Assembly (NCBI GenBank): GCA_013911345.1
Contig: JACETJ010000009.1
Coordinates: 1-18,791 of the forward strand
From: Congregibacter sp.
GTDB taxonomy: Bacteria > Pseudomonadota > Gammaproteobacteria > Pseudomonadales > Halieaceae
Length of the DNA stretch: 18,791 nt
Direction of reading: 5' to 3'
The position numbers were made by a program, and so were the translations under genes. Positions 5,846 through 14,636 of the stretch are shown piece by piece (position 1 is the stretch's first letter; each line of letters begins with the position of its first letter). The notes below the pieces were generated by a model. That model saw only the letters and a list, made by a program, of their open reading frames with translations, was not told where the DNA came from and did not search any database.

Positions 5846-6831
5846 CAGGCGGGATCCTCCTCCGACAAACAATGAATGAGATCCGCCAAGTCTCGGGGAA
5901 TGGGTGCTGAAAAGTGCATCGACTCAGACGAGTCGGGGTGTAGGAAAGTCAGCTCACGGGCATGCAAGGCCTGACGGGGAAAGGATCTCAGCGCCGACGC
6001 CAGGCGCTCACTGGCGCCAGCGGGTCGAGCTGCGCGCCCTGCGTAGACCGGGTCGCCCACCAGGGGGTGCTTGCGCCACGCCAGATGCACTCGAATCTGA
6101 TGCGTGCGGCCAGATTCCAGGCTGACATCGAGTTCCGTGTGCGCCCCAAACCGTTGTGCTATCCGGTAATGGGTGACGGCGGGCTTGCCATCAGGCACCA
6201 CCGCCATCTTGGTGCGAGAGGTCGGATGACGCCCTATGGGTCCTTCAATGGTGCCACCACCTGAGAACGTGCCGCGACACACCGCACTGTAGACCCGACT
6301 AACCGAGCGCTCCGCCAACTGCGCCACCAGTGACTTATGAGCCAGAGATGAGCGCGCTGCGACCATGACGCCAGAAGTGTCTTTGTCCAGACGGTGCACA
6401 ATGCCCCCTCGGGGCAAGGCTGACATCTCGGGTGCATGGGCCAGCAGCCGGTTAACCAGTGTCCCGCTGTGGTGCCCAGCCGCCGGGTGTACCACGAGTC
6501 CGGCGGGCTTATTCAGCACCACTACATGATGATCCTCGTAGAGAATATCCAGCGGCAGGTCCTCGGCACCCCACTCAACCCTGTCCTCCGACTCGGGCTC
6601 CAAATAAAGCTCGTCATCGACCACAACCTTATCGCGCGGCTTCGCGGTGAGCCGATTTCGTAAAAGGCGTCCCTCTTTGATCCACTCTGCCAGGCGACTG
6701 CGTGAAAATTGCGGGAAAAGGGACGCCGCCGTCGCGTCGAGCCTCGCACCATGCGACTCCGCCGGCACCCTGACAGAAATCGGCTCCTCTGCGGCTAAAA
6801 CTTCATCATCCAAGCGCTGTGACTCCCGCAC
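5845..6831 (-). CDS. rluD: 23S rRNA pseudouridine synthase RluD
   Basis: The 328-residue protein has an N-terminal S4 RNA-binding domain (about 25-85, with FSRSRLAEWIKEGRLLRN) and a RluA-type pseudouridine synthase domain with the catalytic motif HRLDKDTSG (Asp149). Also present are LVVHPAAG, GRTHQIRVH and HPLVGDPVY. RluD makes the pseudouridines of helix 69 in 23S rRNA and helps late 50S assembly. There is no ATG at the N terminus. GTG at 6831 is the longest start, but TTG at 6813 has GGGAG 9 bases upstream and is a real alternative, removing six residues. The gene is divergent from bamD with only 26 bases between the starts, the same divergent arrangement as in E. coli. It overlaps pgeF by 1 base. 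Identification is secure; the exact start is not. Confidence 0.95.
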   Translation of the reverse strand: MRESQRLDDEVLAAEEPISVRVPAESHGARLDATAASLFPQFSRSRLAEWIKEGRLLRNRLTAKPRDKVVVDDELYLEPESEDRVEWGAEDLPLDILYEDHHVVVLNKPAGLVVHPAAGHHSGTLVNRLLAHAPEMSALPRGGIVHRLDKDTSGVMVAARSSLAHKSLVAQLAERSVSRVYSAVCRGTFSGGGTIEGPIGRHPTSRTKMAVVPDGKPAVTHYRIAQRFGAHTELDVSLESGRTHQIRVHLAWRKHPLVGDPVYAGRAARPAGASERLASALRSFPRQALHARELTFLHPDSSESMHFSAPIPRDLADLIHCLSEEDPA

Positions 6832-6857
6832 AGTTGCGTTTACACTACGAGCCCTGA

Positions 6858-7772
6858 ATGTACCACGGTGGACGTTTCGTCTTGGTTTCCCGCAACATCT
6901 TTATCAGCGTGCTCTTGCTCGCGCTCATGACGCTCTCATCAGGCTGTTCCTGGTTTGGCGGTGATGATGACGATCTAGTCGCTGATTCGGGCGAGCAGCA
7001 ACTTTACCGCGAGTCCCAGCGGCACCTGAAAAATGAAAATTTCAGCCTCGCCGTGCGCAGCCTGCAAATGCTGGAGAGCCGCTATCCGTTTGGACGCTAC
7101 GCCGAACAAGCACAGCTGGAACTGATATACGCGCACTATGGCGCTTACGAATACGCCGCGGCCAATGAAGCTGCTGATCGCTTTATCCGGCTCCACCCTC
7201 GACATCCCAGTGTCGATTACGCGTTCTACATGAAAGGCTTAGCTGCCTACGACATTGAGCCCGGCTTTTTTTCGCGCTTCATACCCTCAGACGACACGAA
7301 ACGTGATGTGAGTCACATTCAGATCGCTTTCGCTGAGTTTTCTCAATTATTGGCGCGCTACCCAGACAGCGCCTATGCTCCCGATGCGCGACAACGGATG
7401 GTGCACATGCGCAACATGCTGGCTCGCCACGAAATCCATGTCGCCAATTACTACTTCCGACGCGGCGCCTATATGGCCGCGCTGAATCGGGGTAAGTACG
7501 TCGTCGAACATATGCAACAGACGCCGAGTGTGGCTGACGGGCTTGCGATTATGGCGCAGGCTTATCTTTTGCTGGACTTGAATGACCTCGCGGAGGACTC
7601 GATCGACGTGCTCTGCGAGAACTTCCCGGATCACCCGAACCTTGCCTCAGACTGCACCTTCGATAGCGTCTATACCATGGACGGCTTGCGGCGATCGTGG
7701 ATTAATCGCTCGTCGCTGGGTTTGTTTGACCCGCCCAAGCCGCCTCAGTTCAATTACCGGCCGAAGTCCTGA
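6858..7772 (+). CDS. bamD: Outer membrane protein assembly factor BamD (ComL)
   Basis: The 304-residue protein has a lipoprotein signal: hydrophobic IFISVLLLALMTL and then SSGC, with the lipid-modified Cys at residue 30 followed by Ser, which favours outer-membrane sorting. An Asp-rich linker follows, then TPR repeats from about residue 47 (YRESQRHLKNENFSLAVRSL, LESRYPFGRYAEQAQLELIY). BamD is the essential lipoprotein partner of BamA in folding outer-membrane proteins. The ATG at 6858 lacks a clear ribosome binding site; a TTG at 6882 with GGTGGA upstream would remove eight residues and still leave a full signal peptide. The last part (SSLGLFDPPKPPQFNYRPKS) is a polar tail. The gene is divergent from rluD and convergent with nadE, whose stop lies 5 bases away. 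Confidence 0.95.
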   Translation: MYHGGRFVLVSRNIFISVLLLALMTLSSGCSWFGGDDDDLVADSGEQQLYRESQRHLKNENFSLAVRSLQMLESRYPFGRYAEQAQLELIYAHYGAYEYAAANEAADRFIRLHPRHPSVDYAFYMKGLAAYDIEPGFFSRFIPSDDTKRDVSHIQIAFAEFSQLLARYPDSAYAPDARQRMVHMRNMLARHEIHVANYYFRRGAYMAALNRGKYVVEHMQQTPSVADGLAIMAQAYLLLDLNDLAEDSIDVLCENFPDHPNLASDCTFDSVYTMDGLRRSWINRSSLGLFDPPKPPQFNYRPKS

Positions 7773-7777
7773 TTACG

Positions 7778-9394
7778 CTATTGTGTGGCGCGCCAGGCCC
7801 AGGTGATGGGGTAGCGGCGGTCACGACCAAATGCACGACGTGAAATCCTGACCCCCACCGGGGCTTGTCGCCGCTTGTATTCATTGAGATCGACCAGCCG
7901 CACGACGCGCTCGACGTCCTCTTCCGAGAACCCTGCTTTCAGCATGTCGGTTTTAGAGGCATCTTGCTCTACGTAGAGTTCGATGATCTGATCCAGTACC
8001 TCGTAGGGTGGAAGGCTGTCCTCGTCCTTTTGATCGGGCGCCAGCTCAGCACTTGGCGGCCGGGTAATCACACGTTCAGGGATACAGGAGCCCAGCGTGT
8101 TGCGATAGCGCGCCAACGCGTATACCAGCATTTTTGGGCAGTCCTTTAGCACATCGAAACCGCCGGCCATGTCCCCATACAATGTGGAGTAACCCACCGC
8201 CAGCTCACTTTTGTTACCCGTGGTCAGCACCAACAGATTCTTCTTGTTGGAAATCGACATCAACAGCACACCGCGGCATCGAGCCTGCAGATTCTCCTCG
8301 GTAATATTGGGCGCCAGACCCTCAAATTCGTCAGCCAGCACCGACATGAATGACTCATACAAAGGTGCGATGGAAAGATTACTGAATCGCACTCCCAAGG
8401 CCGCCGCTTCTGCCTCGGCATCCTCAATGCTCATCGACGCGGTGTAGTGGAATGGCATCATGACTGCCTCGACTCGCTCTGGGCCCAGAGCGTCGACAGC
8501 AACAGCAAGCGTCACTGCAGAATCAATGCCGCCTGATAAACCCAACACCACGCCGGGAAAACCATTCTTGTTGACGTAATCTCTCATCCCCAAGACCAAT
8601 GCCTGCCAAACAGACTCAAGGTCCTCTCTTGGCGAGACCGTTTCACCGGGCACCACACGTAAAGCTGATGACGTATCTAGGGAAACCGGCACCAAGGCCT
8701 CGGCAAAGGTTTCAGCACTGACGCAAAGCGCCCCTTGCGCATCAACAGCAAATGAACCTCCGTCAAACACGAGTTCATCCTGACCCCCTACCTGATTAAC
8801 GTAGAGAATCGGTAATTGATGCGCGTCGGCACAGGAGCTGACTCGCGCAAGACGCTCCAACTGCTTTCCTCGATGAAAGGGCGAGGCATTGATATTGATG
8901 AGGATACCGGCACCCGCTGCTTTGGCTTGCGCAACGGGTTCGTCATGCCAGATATCCTCACAAATTGTGAGTGCTACCGAGATGCCGTGAACCGAGACGA
9001 CGCAAGCCTCGCTACCGGCGGTAAAATACCGTTTTTCATCAAACACCTGATAATTCGGCAGGCACTGCTTGTCGTACTCCGCTATCAAAGATCCCTGATG
9101 AATCACACCTGCACTGTTGAACAGCGTCTCGCCGCGCAACTTGGGGTAGCCAATAACAACCGCCAGCTCAGCGGGTAATTGCTCGCACAAGCGTGCGACC
9201 GCTGCATCCGTGCGCACCATCAGGTCATGGCGCAGGAGTAAATCTTCAGGTGGGTAGCCTGTCAGCGTGAGCTCTGGAAATACGACGATCGTCGCGCCCT
9301 GATCTCGCTGCGCGACACTCACCTCGAGTATGCGCCGAGCATTGCCTGCGATATCGCCCACGAGCGTATTGATCTGCGCCATGCAGATTTTCAT
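7778..9394 (-). CDS. nadE: Glutamine-dependent NAD+ synthetase NadE
   Basis: The 538-residue two-domain enzyme has an N-terminal nitrilase-type glutaminase with the Glu41 (FPELTLTGYPPEDLL), Lys109 (EYDKQCLPNY) and Cys145 (TICEDIWH) triad. A C-terminal ATP-pyrophosphatase domain has LGLSGGIDSA (SGGIDS at 287-292), TTGNKSE and the SAELAPDQKDED segment. It converts deamido-NAD+ to NAD+ using ATP and ammonia released from glutamine, the last step of NAD synthesis, in the cytosol. ATG at 9394 is chosen because GAGG stands 7 bases upstream; an ATG at 9400 is too close to it. It is transcribed toward bamD and away from pilS. The C terminus (RRAFGRDRRYPITWAW) is intact. Finding nadE between bamD and pilS departs from the Pseudomonas order as I remember it. 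Confidence 0.96.
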   Translation of the reverse strand: MKICMAQINTLVGDIAGNARRILEVSVAQRDQGATIVVFPELTLTGYPPEDLLLRHDLMVRTDAAVARLCEQLPAELAVVIGYPKLRGETLFNSAGVIHQGSLIAEYDKQCLPNYQVFDEKRYFTAGSEACVVSVHGISVALTICEDIWHDEPVAQAKAAGAGILININASPFHRGKQLERLARVSSCADAHQLPILYVNQVGGQDELVFDGGSFAVDAQGALCVSAETFAEALVPVSLDTSSALRVVPGETVSPREDLESVWQALVLGMRDYVNKNGFPGVVLGLSGGIDSAVTLAVAVDALGPERVEAVMMPFHYTASMSIEDAEAEAAALGVRFSNLSIAPLYESFMSVLADEFEGLAPNITEENLQARCRGVLLMSISNKKNLLVLTTGNKSELAVGYSTLYGDMAGGFDVLKDCPKMLVYALARYRNTLGSCIPERVITRPPSAELAPDQKDEDSLPPYEVLDQIIELYVEQDASKTDMLKAGFSEEDVERVVRLVDLNEYKRRQAPVGVRISRRAFGRDRRYPITWAWRATQ

Positions 9395-9545
9395 GACCAT
9401 CCCTCTGCCTGATACATCAGAGCTGAAAACCGGAGGCGAAGGTTACCGTATTTCCCGACGCCGAGGCGATCTGCTGCGCCGCGGCTGATTGTTGGAAGCC
9501 TGCAGCGACCGCCGCGCGATCACGATTGGCTGATATAGTGAACCC
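9395..9545. other. Divergent intergenic region between nadE and pilS
   Basis: This 151-base region must hold the promoters of both nadE and pilS. A TATAGT hexamer (9534-9539) lies 6 bases before the pilS ATG, too close for a normal leader, and no good -35 is found 17 bases upstream of it. The imperfect palindrome CTCTG...CAGAG lies near 9403-9422 beside nadE. No confident promoter can be called. Confidence 0.3.
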
Positions 9546-11189
9546 ATGGCGATTAACCACCCCGCCGTCACTGGCAAAGCAACAAAGCGAACAATGGCTC
9601 CGCGTCGTGCGGGTGCCGAGGTCGCCAAGTTGCTGTCCCTCTACAACGTCTATCGTGCGGTGCTGGGCATCGTGATCCTGACCCTTGGACTCGCCGACGC
9701 TACCCGGCTCACCAAAATTGAGGGGTATCACGCCGGACTCATCTGGCTTGCTGTGATCTGGCTGACCAGCGCGGTGCTGCTGTTCTGGCAGGTCAGGTTC
9801 ATCGCCAGCAAGGCAGACGGCGGCCCCTTGGGGGTCATCCTTTTTGATCTGGTAATGATCGCGTTTCTAGTGAGACTCGGCCAGCCACTGGGACCGGGGC
9901 TCCCTCTCCTTTATCTGCTCACAGTAGCCGCCGCCGCCTTGCTGATCTCCAATCGCATCACGGCGACTGCTGTGGCGGCGTTGGCAACCATCGCGATTCT
10001 GTCCGATAGCACATATCAACTCCAGCAAGGCATGATCGATGCCAACGGCATGTTGTCGGCAGGGCTACTAGGGTCGTTAATCTTTTTGATTTCACTGCTC
10101 TTGCAGCAGATCGCCGGCAAAATGAAGACCATAGAAGAACTGGCTGATGCAGCAACAACCCAGGTCGCAACGTTAGAAGAGCTGAACGAGCAGGTGATTG
10201 CACATATGACAACCGGCGTATGCCGGGTTTCGGCTGACAATCGTGTCACTGCTATCAATCAGGCGGCTGCTCAGTTGCTAGATCTGCCGAGAGCCGGTAT
10301 CTCAATTCCTGTTGATCGGCTCCACAGCACCCTAGCCGAACACATTCATCTCTGGCAGTCAGGCCAGCACACGATCGCGAGACCTTTCAAAGTTCACCCG
10401 GAGGGTAAGCCACTGCTCCCCGAGCTCGTCCGTATCGGGCATGATTTTGAACCAGAGACTTTGCTCTTCGTGGAGGACTACACCCCCATCACCGAGGCCG
10501 CTCAGACACTGAAGCTCAATGCTCTGGGTAAGCTGACCGCCAGCATCGCCCACGAAATCCGTAACCCCCTCGCGGCGATCAGCCACGCCTCTCAGCTACT
10601 GGATGAGAGCATCGATGATCCATCCGAGCACAAGGCGCTGCGAGATATCATTTTCACCAACACCCAGCGGGTCAATGAGATCATCGAGAATGTGCTGCAA
10701 CTCTCGCGTCGCGAAGAGGCGAGGCAGGAACCTCTAGACTTGTTGGCCTGGCTTCATCTTTTCGTCCCTGAGTATGAGCAGGGTCAAACCCATCCCAACT
10801 GTGTGAAGCTGTCGGCGCCCGCGCCAGTGGGCCAGATTGTGTTTGATGCGGGTAATTTGCGCCGGGTGCTGACTAATTTGCTGGATAACGGCATCCGGCA
10901 CGCGGGCGAGCATACTGGGCAATTTACTGTCACACTTGCGTTGACAAAAGATGAGCTGACCAATCGGGCGCACATGGATGTGATTGACGCGGGGACCGGG
11001 GTGCCAGAAACCCTGCTGGACCGTCTCTTTGAACCTTTTTTTACGACTTCGCCAACCGGTAGCGGATTGGGTTTATATCTGTGCCGCGAACTGTGCGATA
11101 GCAATGGTGCAACCCTGACCTACGATCGCACACCAGAAGGCCAATCCCGTTTCAGGGTATCCGTTCCGTTGCAAGGCTTAACAAAGTGA
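9546..11189 (+). CDS. pilS: Type IV pilus sensor histidine kinase PilS
   Basis: The 547-residue protein has about six hydrophobic membrane segments between residues 36 and 190, a PAS-like cytosolic domain (about 215-315, with VSADNRVTAINQAAAQLL), the HisKA dimerisation domain with phospho-acceptor His336 (ASIAHEIRNPLAAISHASQL), and the ATPase domain with the N box (NLLDNGIRHAG, Asn448), DAGTGVP and GSGLGLYLC. This is the standard PilS layout: an inner-membrane kinase that phosphorylates PilR and sets pilin expression. The start is uncertain: ATG at 9546 has no ribosome binding site, and an ATG at 9594 would remove 16 residues without losing any membrane helix. The gene overlaps pilR by 4 bases (GTGA), so the two are co-transcribed. 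It does not sit next to a full minor-pilin cluster; fimT lies just beyond pilR. Confidence 0.95.
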   Translation: MAINHPAVTGKATKRTMAPRRAGAEVAKLLSLYNVYRAVLGIVILTLGLADATRLTKIEGYHAGLIWLAVIWLTSAVLLFWQVRFIASKADGGPLGVILFDLVMIAFLVRLGQPLGPGLPLLYLLTVAAAALLISNRITATAVAALATIAILSDSTYQLQQGMIDANGMLSAGLLGSLIFLISLLLQQIAGKMKTIEELADAATTQVATLEELNEQVIAHMTTGVCRVSADNRVTAINQAAAQLLDLPRAGISIPVDRLHSTLAEHIHLWQSGQHTIARPFKVHPEGKPLLPELVRIGHDFEPETLLFVEDYTPITEAAQTLKLNALGKLTASIAHEIRNPLAAISHASQLLDESIDDPSEHKALRDIIFTNTQRVNEIIENVLQLSRREEARQEPLDLLAWLHLFVPEYEQGQTHPNCVKLSAPAPVGQIVFDAGNLRRVLTNLLDNGIRHAGEHTGQFTVTLALTKDELTNRAHMDVIDAGTGVPETLLDRLFEPFFTTSPTGSGLGLYLCRELCDSNGATLTYDRTPEGQSRFRVSVPLQGLTK

Positions 11190-12556
11190 GTCGGCCTTGC
11201 ATATTGCTGGTTGATGACGAACCAGACTTGCTGACGCTGTTAAAAATGACGCTGTCTCGCATGGAGCTAGATACCATCACCGCAGGGACGCTGGCTGAGG
11301 CGCGCGAGGCCCTGACCAAACGTCAACCTGACCTCTGCCTCACGGACATGAAGCTCCCGGACGGCAATGGCCTCGACTTAATTGCCGAGATACAACAGCG
11401 TTATCCCGAGCTGCCTGTCGCCATGATGACAGCGCATGGCAGCGTAGAGACCGCCATTGAGGCCTTGAAATTGGGCGCGTTTGATTTCGTCAGTAAACCC
11501 GTCGCGCTGGATCGTTTGCGCGACCTCGTCACCCAGGCATTGAAGGTCAGTGCTGCGCCGAATTCACCGGCTAACGATATGCTCATTGGTGAGACGCCTG
11601 TCATGGCGACCCTCAAACGCGACATACACCGACTATCGCGGAGTCAGGCGCCAGTCCACATTCACGGCGAATCGGGGGTCGGCAAAGAGGTAGTCGCAAG
11701 ACTCATCCACGAGTCAGGTCCCCGGGCAGCGGGGCCATTTCTGGCAGTGAACTGCGGGGCTATTCCTGCTGATCTGGTTGAAAGTGAGTTGTTTGGACAT
11801 CGCAAAGGCGCTTTCACGGGGGCTACGGCAGACAAACCCGGCCTGTTTCAGGCCGCCGATGGCGGCACGCTGCTCCTGGATGAGATTGCAGATCTGCCGC
11901 TACCCGTTCAGGTCAAGCTCCTTAGGGCAATTCAGGAGAAAGCCGTGCGCCCGATTGGCGCGCAGAAAGAAACCTCGGTCGATGTCAGGCTCATGAGTGC
12001 TACGCACAAAAATCTATTGGATGAGGTGCGCAGTGGGCGTTTTCGCGACGATTTATATTATCGGGTCAATGTGATTGACCTCATGGTGCCGCCGCTGAGG
12101 AATCGTCGGGCAGACATTCCACTGATTGCCAATCACATCCTCAGGCAAATGGCGCAGAGCGCCGATGGCCGGGCACTCAGACTGAGCGATCGCGCCGCAG
12201 CGCAACTGATGACCCATGATTTCCCGGGCAATATCCGCGAACTGGAAAATATCCTCGCCCGATCAGCCGCACTACTAGATGGTCATATCATCGATACGGG
12301 CAATCTAGAGCTCGGTGATGTAGCCGGCTCAAACCGTATAGACCAACAGCCTGCCGATGAGGCTGTGACAGGCTCAGCGCAAGACTTACCAAACGCGACC
12401 AACGACCTGGACGGCTACCTTGCCAATATTGAGAGAACCGTGATCGAGGCGGCGCTGCAAGCACACCGATGGAACCGCACAGCCACCGCCAAGTCGCTGG
12501 GCATCACTCTGCGGAGTCTTCGTTACCGGCTGAAGAAACTGGGGATCGAAGACTAA
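11186..12556 (+). CDS. pilR: Type IV pilus response regulator PilR, sigma-54 activator
   Basis: The 456-residue NtrC-family regulator has a receiver domain with Asp10/Asp11, phospho-acceptor Asp54 (LTDMKLPDG), Thr82 and Lys104. The AAA+ domain has Walker A GESGVGKE (161-168), the sigma-54 contact loop GAFTGA (208-213), Walker B TLLLDE and the DFPGNIRELEN segment. A C-terminal Fis-type helix-turn-helix follows (about 428-453, NRTATAKSLGITLRSLRYRL). PilR activates sigma-54 promoters, classically pilA, when phosphorylated by PilS. The start is GTG at 11186, in a GTGA overlap with the pilS stop, with AAGG 9 bases upstream. It is convergent with fimT, whose stop lies 8 bases downstream. No good -24/-12 target promoter was found in this window, so the main pilin target is probably elsewhere. 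Confidence 0.95.
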   Translation: MSRPCILLVDDEPDLLTLLKMTLSRMELDTITAGTLAEAREALTKRQPDLCLTDMKLPDGNGLDLIAEIQQRYPELPVAMMTAHGSVETAIEALKLGAFDFVSKPVALDRLRDLVTQALKVSAAPNSPANDMLIGETPVMATLKRDIHRLSRSQAPVHIHGESGVGKEVVARLIHESGPRAAGPFLAVNCGAIPADLVESELFGHRKGAFTGATADKPGLFQAADGGTLLLDEIADLPLPVQVKLLRAIQEKAVRPIGAQKETSVDVRLMSATHKNLLDEVRSGRFRDDLYYRVNVIDLMVPPLRNRRADIPLIANHILRQMAQSADGRALRLSDRAAAQLMTHDFPGNIRELENILARSAALLDGHIIDTGNLELGDVAGSNRIDQQPADEAVTGSAQDLPNATNDLDGYLANIERTVIEAALQAHRWNRTATAKSLGITLRSLRYRLKKLGIED

Positions 12557-12564
12557 TTGCTGTT

Positions 12565-13095
12565 TCACCCAGGGCAGGTTCCCCACTGGGAAACCAGACG
12601 CGGGCGGCCCAAGCGATTTGTCACCACCGACCAGTTTTGACTCAGCGCGCACACCGAGAGCGTGAGGTTGCGGCTGCCCAGACCACGCTGATCCCATCGC
12701 AGCTCGCCGGTGACCGCTCGTAACCCACTGCGATCAGTGACTGTCACACCCTGAACCGGCTGCCAAACTCGCATCAGCTCAAGACCCTCAGCTGTCTCCG
12801 CCATCGCGGCGATTTGCTCGCCAAAATGGCCTGCGCAGGAAGGCCTGCCGGCCAAGATGTGACTGACAGGGCAGAGAATCACGGGCATGCCCTCCATTTG
12901 CGCTTTGGTGCGGGCGAACTGCATGGCAGCGTAGAGCTGCAGCGCGCCGGCTTTAGCCCGCGCCGTAGCGAGCTGATCTCTGAATGATGGCAGCGCCACC
13001 GCCAACATTATCGCGATAATGGCAATGCTCACCAGGCACTCGACTAGCGTCAGGCCACTTTGGCTCAGGGGAACTCGTCGATAAGCGCGCATCAT
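12565..13095 (-). CDS. fimT: FimT/GspH-family minor pseudopilin
   Basis: The 176-residue protein begins MMRAYRRVPLSQSG^LTLVECLVSI, with Gly14 before the cut, Leu at +1 and Glu at +5, and a helix to IMLAVALPSF. The body fits GspH/FimT pseudopilins: ARAKAGALQLYAAMQFARTKAQMEG, then VILCPV and a C-terminal SVCALSQNW...GRPRL segment. Four Cys residues follow the helix (two near 80-92, two late). Start ATG at 13095 has AAGG 7 bases upstream; the next ATG at 13092 is also possible. Known FimT proteins are minor pilus parts, some linked to DNA binding during natural transformation. The gene lies 134 bases downstream of ispH on the same strand and is convergent with pilR, and no other minor pilin gene follows it, unlike the clustered arrangement in Pseudomonas. 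Confidence 0.85.
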   Translation of the reverse strand: MMRAYRRVPLSQSGLTLVECLVSIAIIAIMLAVALPSFRDQLATARAKAGALQLYAAMQFARTKAQMEGMPVILCPVSHILAGRPSCAGHFGEQIAAMAETAEGLELMRVWQPVQGVTVTDRSGLRAVTGELRWDQRGLGSRNLTLSVCALSQNWSVVTNRLGRPRLVSQWGTCPG

Positions 13096-13229
13096 GCAGT
13101 GACCTTATGGGCACTAATGAGCGCCCACCAGATCCCCGGGAAGAAAAGACGGTTGTAGGGGCAGTTACTAGCTAAGGAAGGTTGAGTTCACTCAACGACG
13201 GCAAGCTCGGCAACGCATCGCGATAAGGG
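13096..13229. other. Intergenic region between ispH and fimT
   Basis: This 134-base gap has no ORF of note. GTTGAG-TTCA-CTCAAC (13181-13196) forms a 6-base-pair stem about 34 bases after the ispH stop, without a U run, so it is a weak terminator candidate. TTGAGT and TAGTAA on the minus strand resemble -35 and -10 elements but with a 19-base spacing. Whether fimT is read through from ispH or has its own promoter is undecided. Confidence 0.3.
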
Positions 13230-14186
13230 TCAGTCTTCCACTGCCACCGTTGGAATACGCAATTCCTTAGGCAGAGAGAAGGTAATGTTTTCCTCGCGAC
13301 CGTCGAGATCTCGTACCGCTAGGCCGCCGTGATCCTTGAGGGTGTCCACGACCTCCTTAACCAGCAGCTCCGGAGCCGATGCACCTGCCGTGACACCAAT
13401 ACGCGGTTTCCCCAAAAGCCACTGCGGGTCGATCATGCTGGCATCATCAATGAGATAAGCGCTCGCGCCGCAGCGTTCAGCCAGCTCTCGCAATCGGTTT
13501 GAGTTGGAGCTATTGGTCGAACCAACCACCAGCACCAGATCCACCTCATCGGCGAGCGACTTCACCGCATCCTGACGATTTTGCGTGGCGTAACAGATGT
13601 CATCCTTCCTCGGCCCCTGAATCTCGGGGAACTTGGCGCGCAATGCATCAATGACCTTGGCCGTGTCATCGACAGACAACGTGGTCTGAGTCACAAACGC
13701 CAAAGATGCCGGATCAACCACCTCTAGCGAGGCCGCCTGCTCTTCATCTTCGACCAGATAGATCTTGCCACCCTGCGATGTATCGTAGCGGCCCATGGTC
13801 CCCTCAACCTCAGGGTGTCCTGCGTGACCAATCAGCACGCACTCTTTTCCAGCGGCGCTGAAAGCGGCCACTTCAACATGGACTTTGGTCACCAAGGGAC
13901 AGGTGGCATCGAAAACCTGCAAGCCTCGGCCCTCGGCCTCGTCCTGTACCGCCCGGGAGACGCCGTGGGCACTGAAGATCACGATCGCATCATCTGGCAC
14001 CTCGGCCAGCTCATCGACAAATACCGCGCCGCGTGTGCGCAGATCATCGACCACATGACGGTTATGCACGACTTCATGGCGCACATAGACCGGGCCACCG
14101 AAGACTTCCAGCGCTCTATTAACGATGTCGATCGCCCGATCAACACCGGCACAAAAACCCCTTGGATTGGCGAGTACGATGTCCAT
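13230..14186 (-). CDS. ispH: 4-hydroxy-3-methylbut-2-enyl diphosphate reductase IspH (LytB)
   Basis: The 318-residue enzyme has the three cluster-binding cysteines in place: Cys12 (RGFCAGV), Cys96 (DATCPLV) and Cys198 (ICYATQNRQ). The conserved substrate residues are also present: His41, His74 (SAHG), His124 and Glu126 ([10 protein letters not shown]), and SSNSNRL. IspH carries a 4Fe-4S cluster and makes IPP and DMAPP in the last step of the MEP isoprenoid pathway, in the cytosol. I chose ATG at 14186, which shares its A with the fkpB stop (TGATG); a TTG three bases upstream would add one residue. It belongs to the ribF-ileS-lspA-fkpB-ispH operon. No Shine-Dalgarno is obvious, so translation is probably coupled to fkpB. 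Confidence 0.97.
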   Translation of the reverse strand: MDIVLANPRGFCAGVDRAIDIVNRALEVFGGPVYVRHEVVHNRHVVDDLRTRGAVFVDELAEVPDDAIVIFSAHGVSRAVQDEAEGRGLQVFDATCPLVTKVHVEVAAFSAAGKECVLIGHAGHPEVEGTMGRYDTSQGGKIYLVEDEEQAASLEVVDPASLAFVTQTTLSVDDTAKVIDALRAKFPEIQGPRKDDICYATQNRQDAVKSLADEVDLVLVVGSTNSSNSNRLRELAERCGASAYLIDDASMIDPQWLLGKPRIGVTAGASAPELLVKEVVDTLKDHGGLAVRDLDGREENITFSLPKELRIPTVAVED

Positions 14187-14632
14187 CAATGCAATTCCGC
14201 AGGCTCCACGCGTGCAATCTTCACTTTGAAATGAATAGTACGCCCAGACAGCGGATGATTGAAATCCACTGTCACCGTCTCTTCACTCACTTCGGCGACC
14301 ATACCCGGCACCTCTCCACCGGCTGCATCCGCGAAGGTGAACACCATGCCCGGCTCCAGCGGCGTCTCAGCATCGAAGTCTGCCCTCGGAATCGTCTGAA
14401 TGTTGTCGTCCTGTGGCTCTCCGAATCCTTCATCAGGTGGAACACGGAACTCGGCCTCGTCACCTGCGCGCATGCCCAATAGCCGCCTCTCAAAACCGGG
14501 CAACAGCGAGCCGTCTCCCATCACAAAGGACACGGGGTCATGACCAAAATTAGAGTCAACTTCCTCCCCCGTTTCCAGCGCCAGGGAGAAATTGAGCGTG
14601 ACACGCGTGTTGGCTTCGATTTCCAGATTCAT
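14186..14632 (-). CDS. fkpB: FKBP-type peptidyl-prolyl isomerase FkpB (SlpA)
   Basis: The 148-residue protein has the SlpA-type FKBP fold with inserted IF domain: an N-terminal beta strand [57 protein letters not shown], the insert around [15 protein letters not shown], and the closing [17 protein letters not shown]. It is expected to be a cytosolic prolyl isomerase and folding helper. A much longer in-frame ORF runs upstream, but that part lies inside lspA and is proline-rich without family match; ATG at 14632 fits the family start and lies 4 bases after the lspA stop. No ribosome binding site is visible (the upstream stretch is C-rich on this strand), so coupled re-initiation is likely. It overlaps ispH by 1 base. 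Confidence 0.92.
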   Translation of the reverse strand: MNLEIEANTRVTLNFSLALETGEEVDSNFGHDPVSFVMGDGSLLPGFERRLLGMRAGDEAEFRVPPDEGFGEPQDDNIQTIPRADFDAETPLEPGMVFTFADAAGGEVPGMVAEVSEETVTVDFNHPLSGRTIHFKVKIARVEPAELH

Positions 14633-14636
14633 GACG

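Noticed and set aside
13181..13196. Stem GTTGAG-TTCA-CTCAAC as the ispH terminator
   Set aside because: Only six base pairs, with no U run on the minus strand; such stems occur by chance. Noted in the intergenic entry only.
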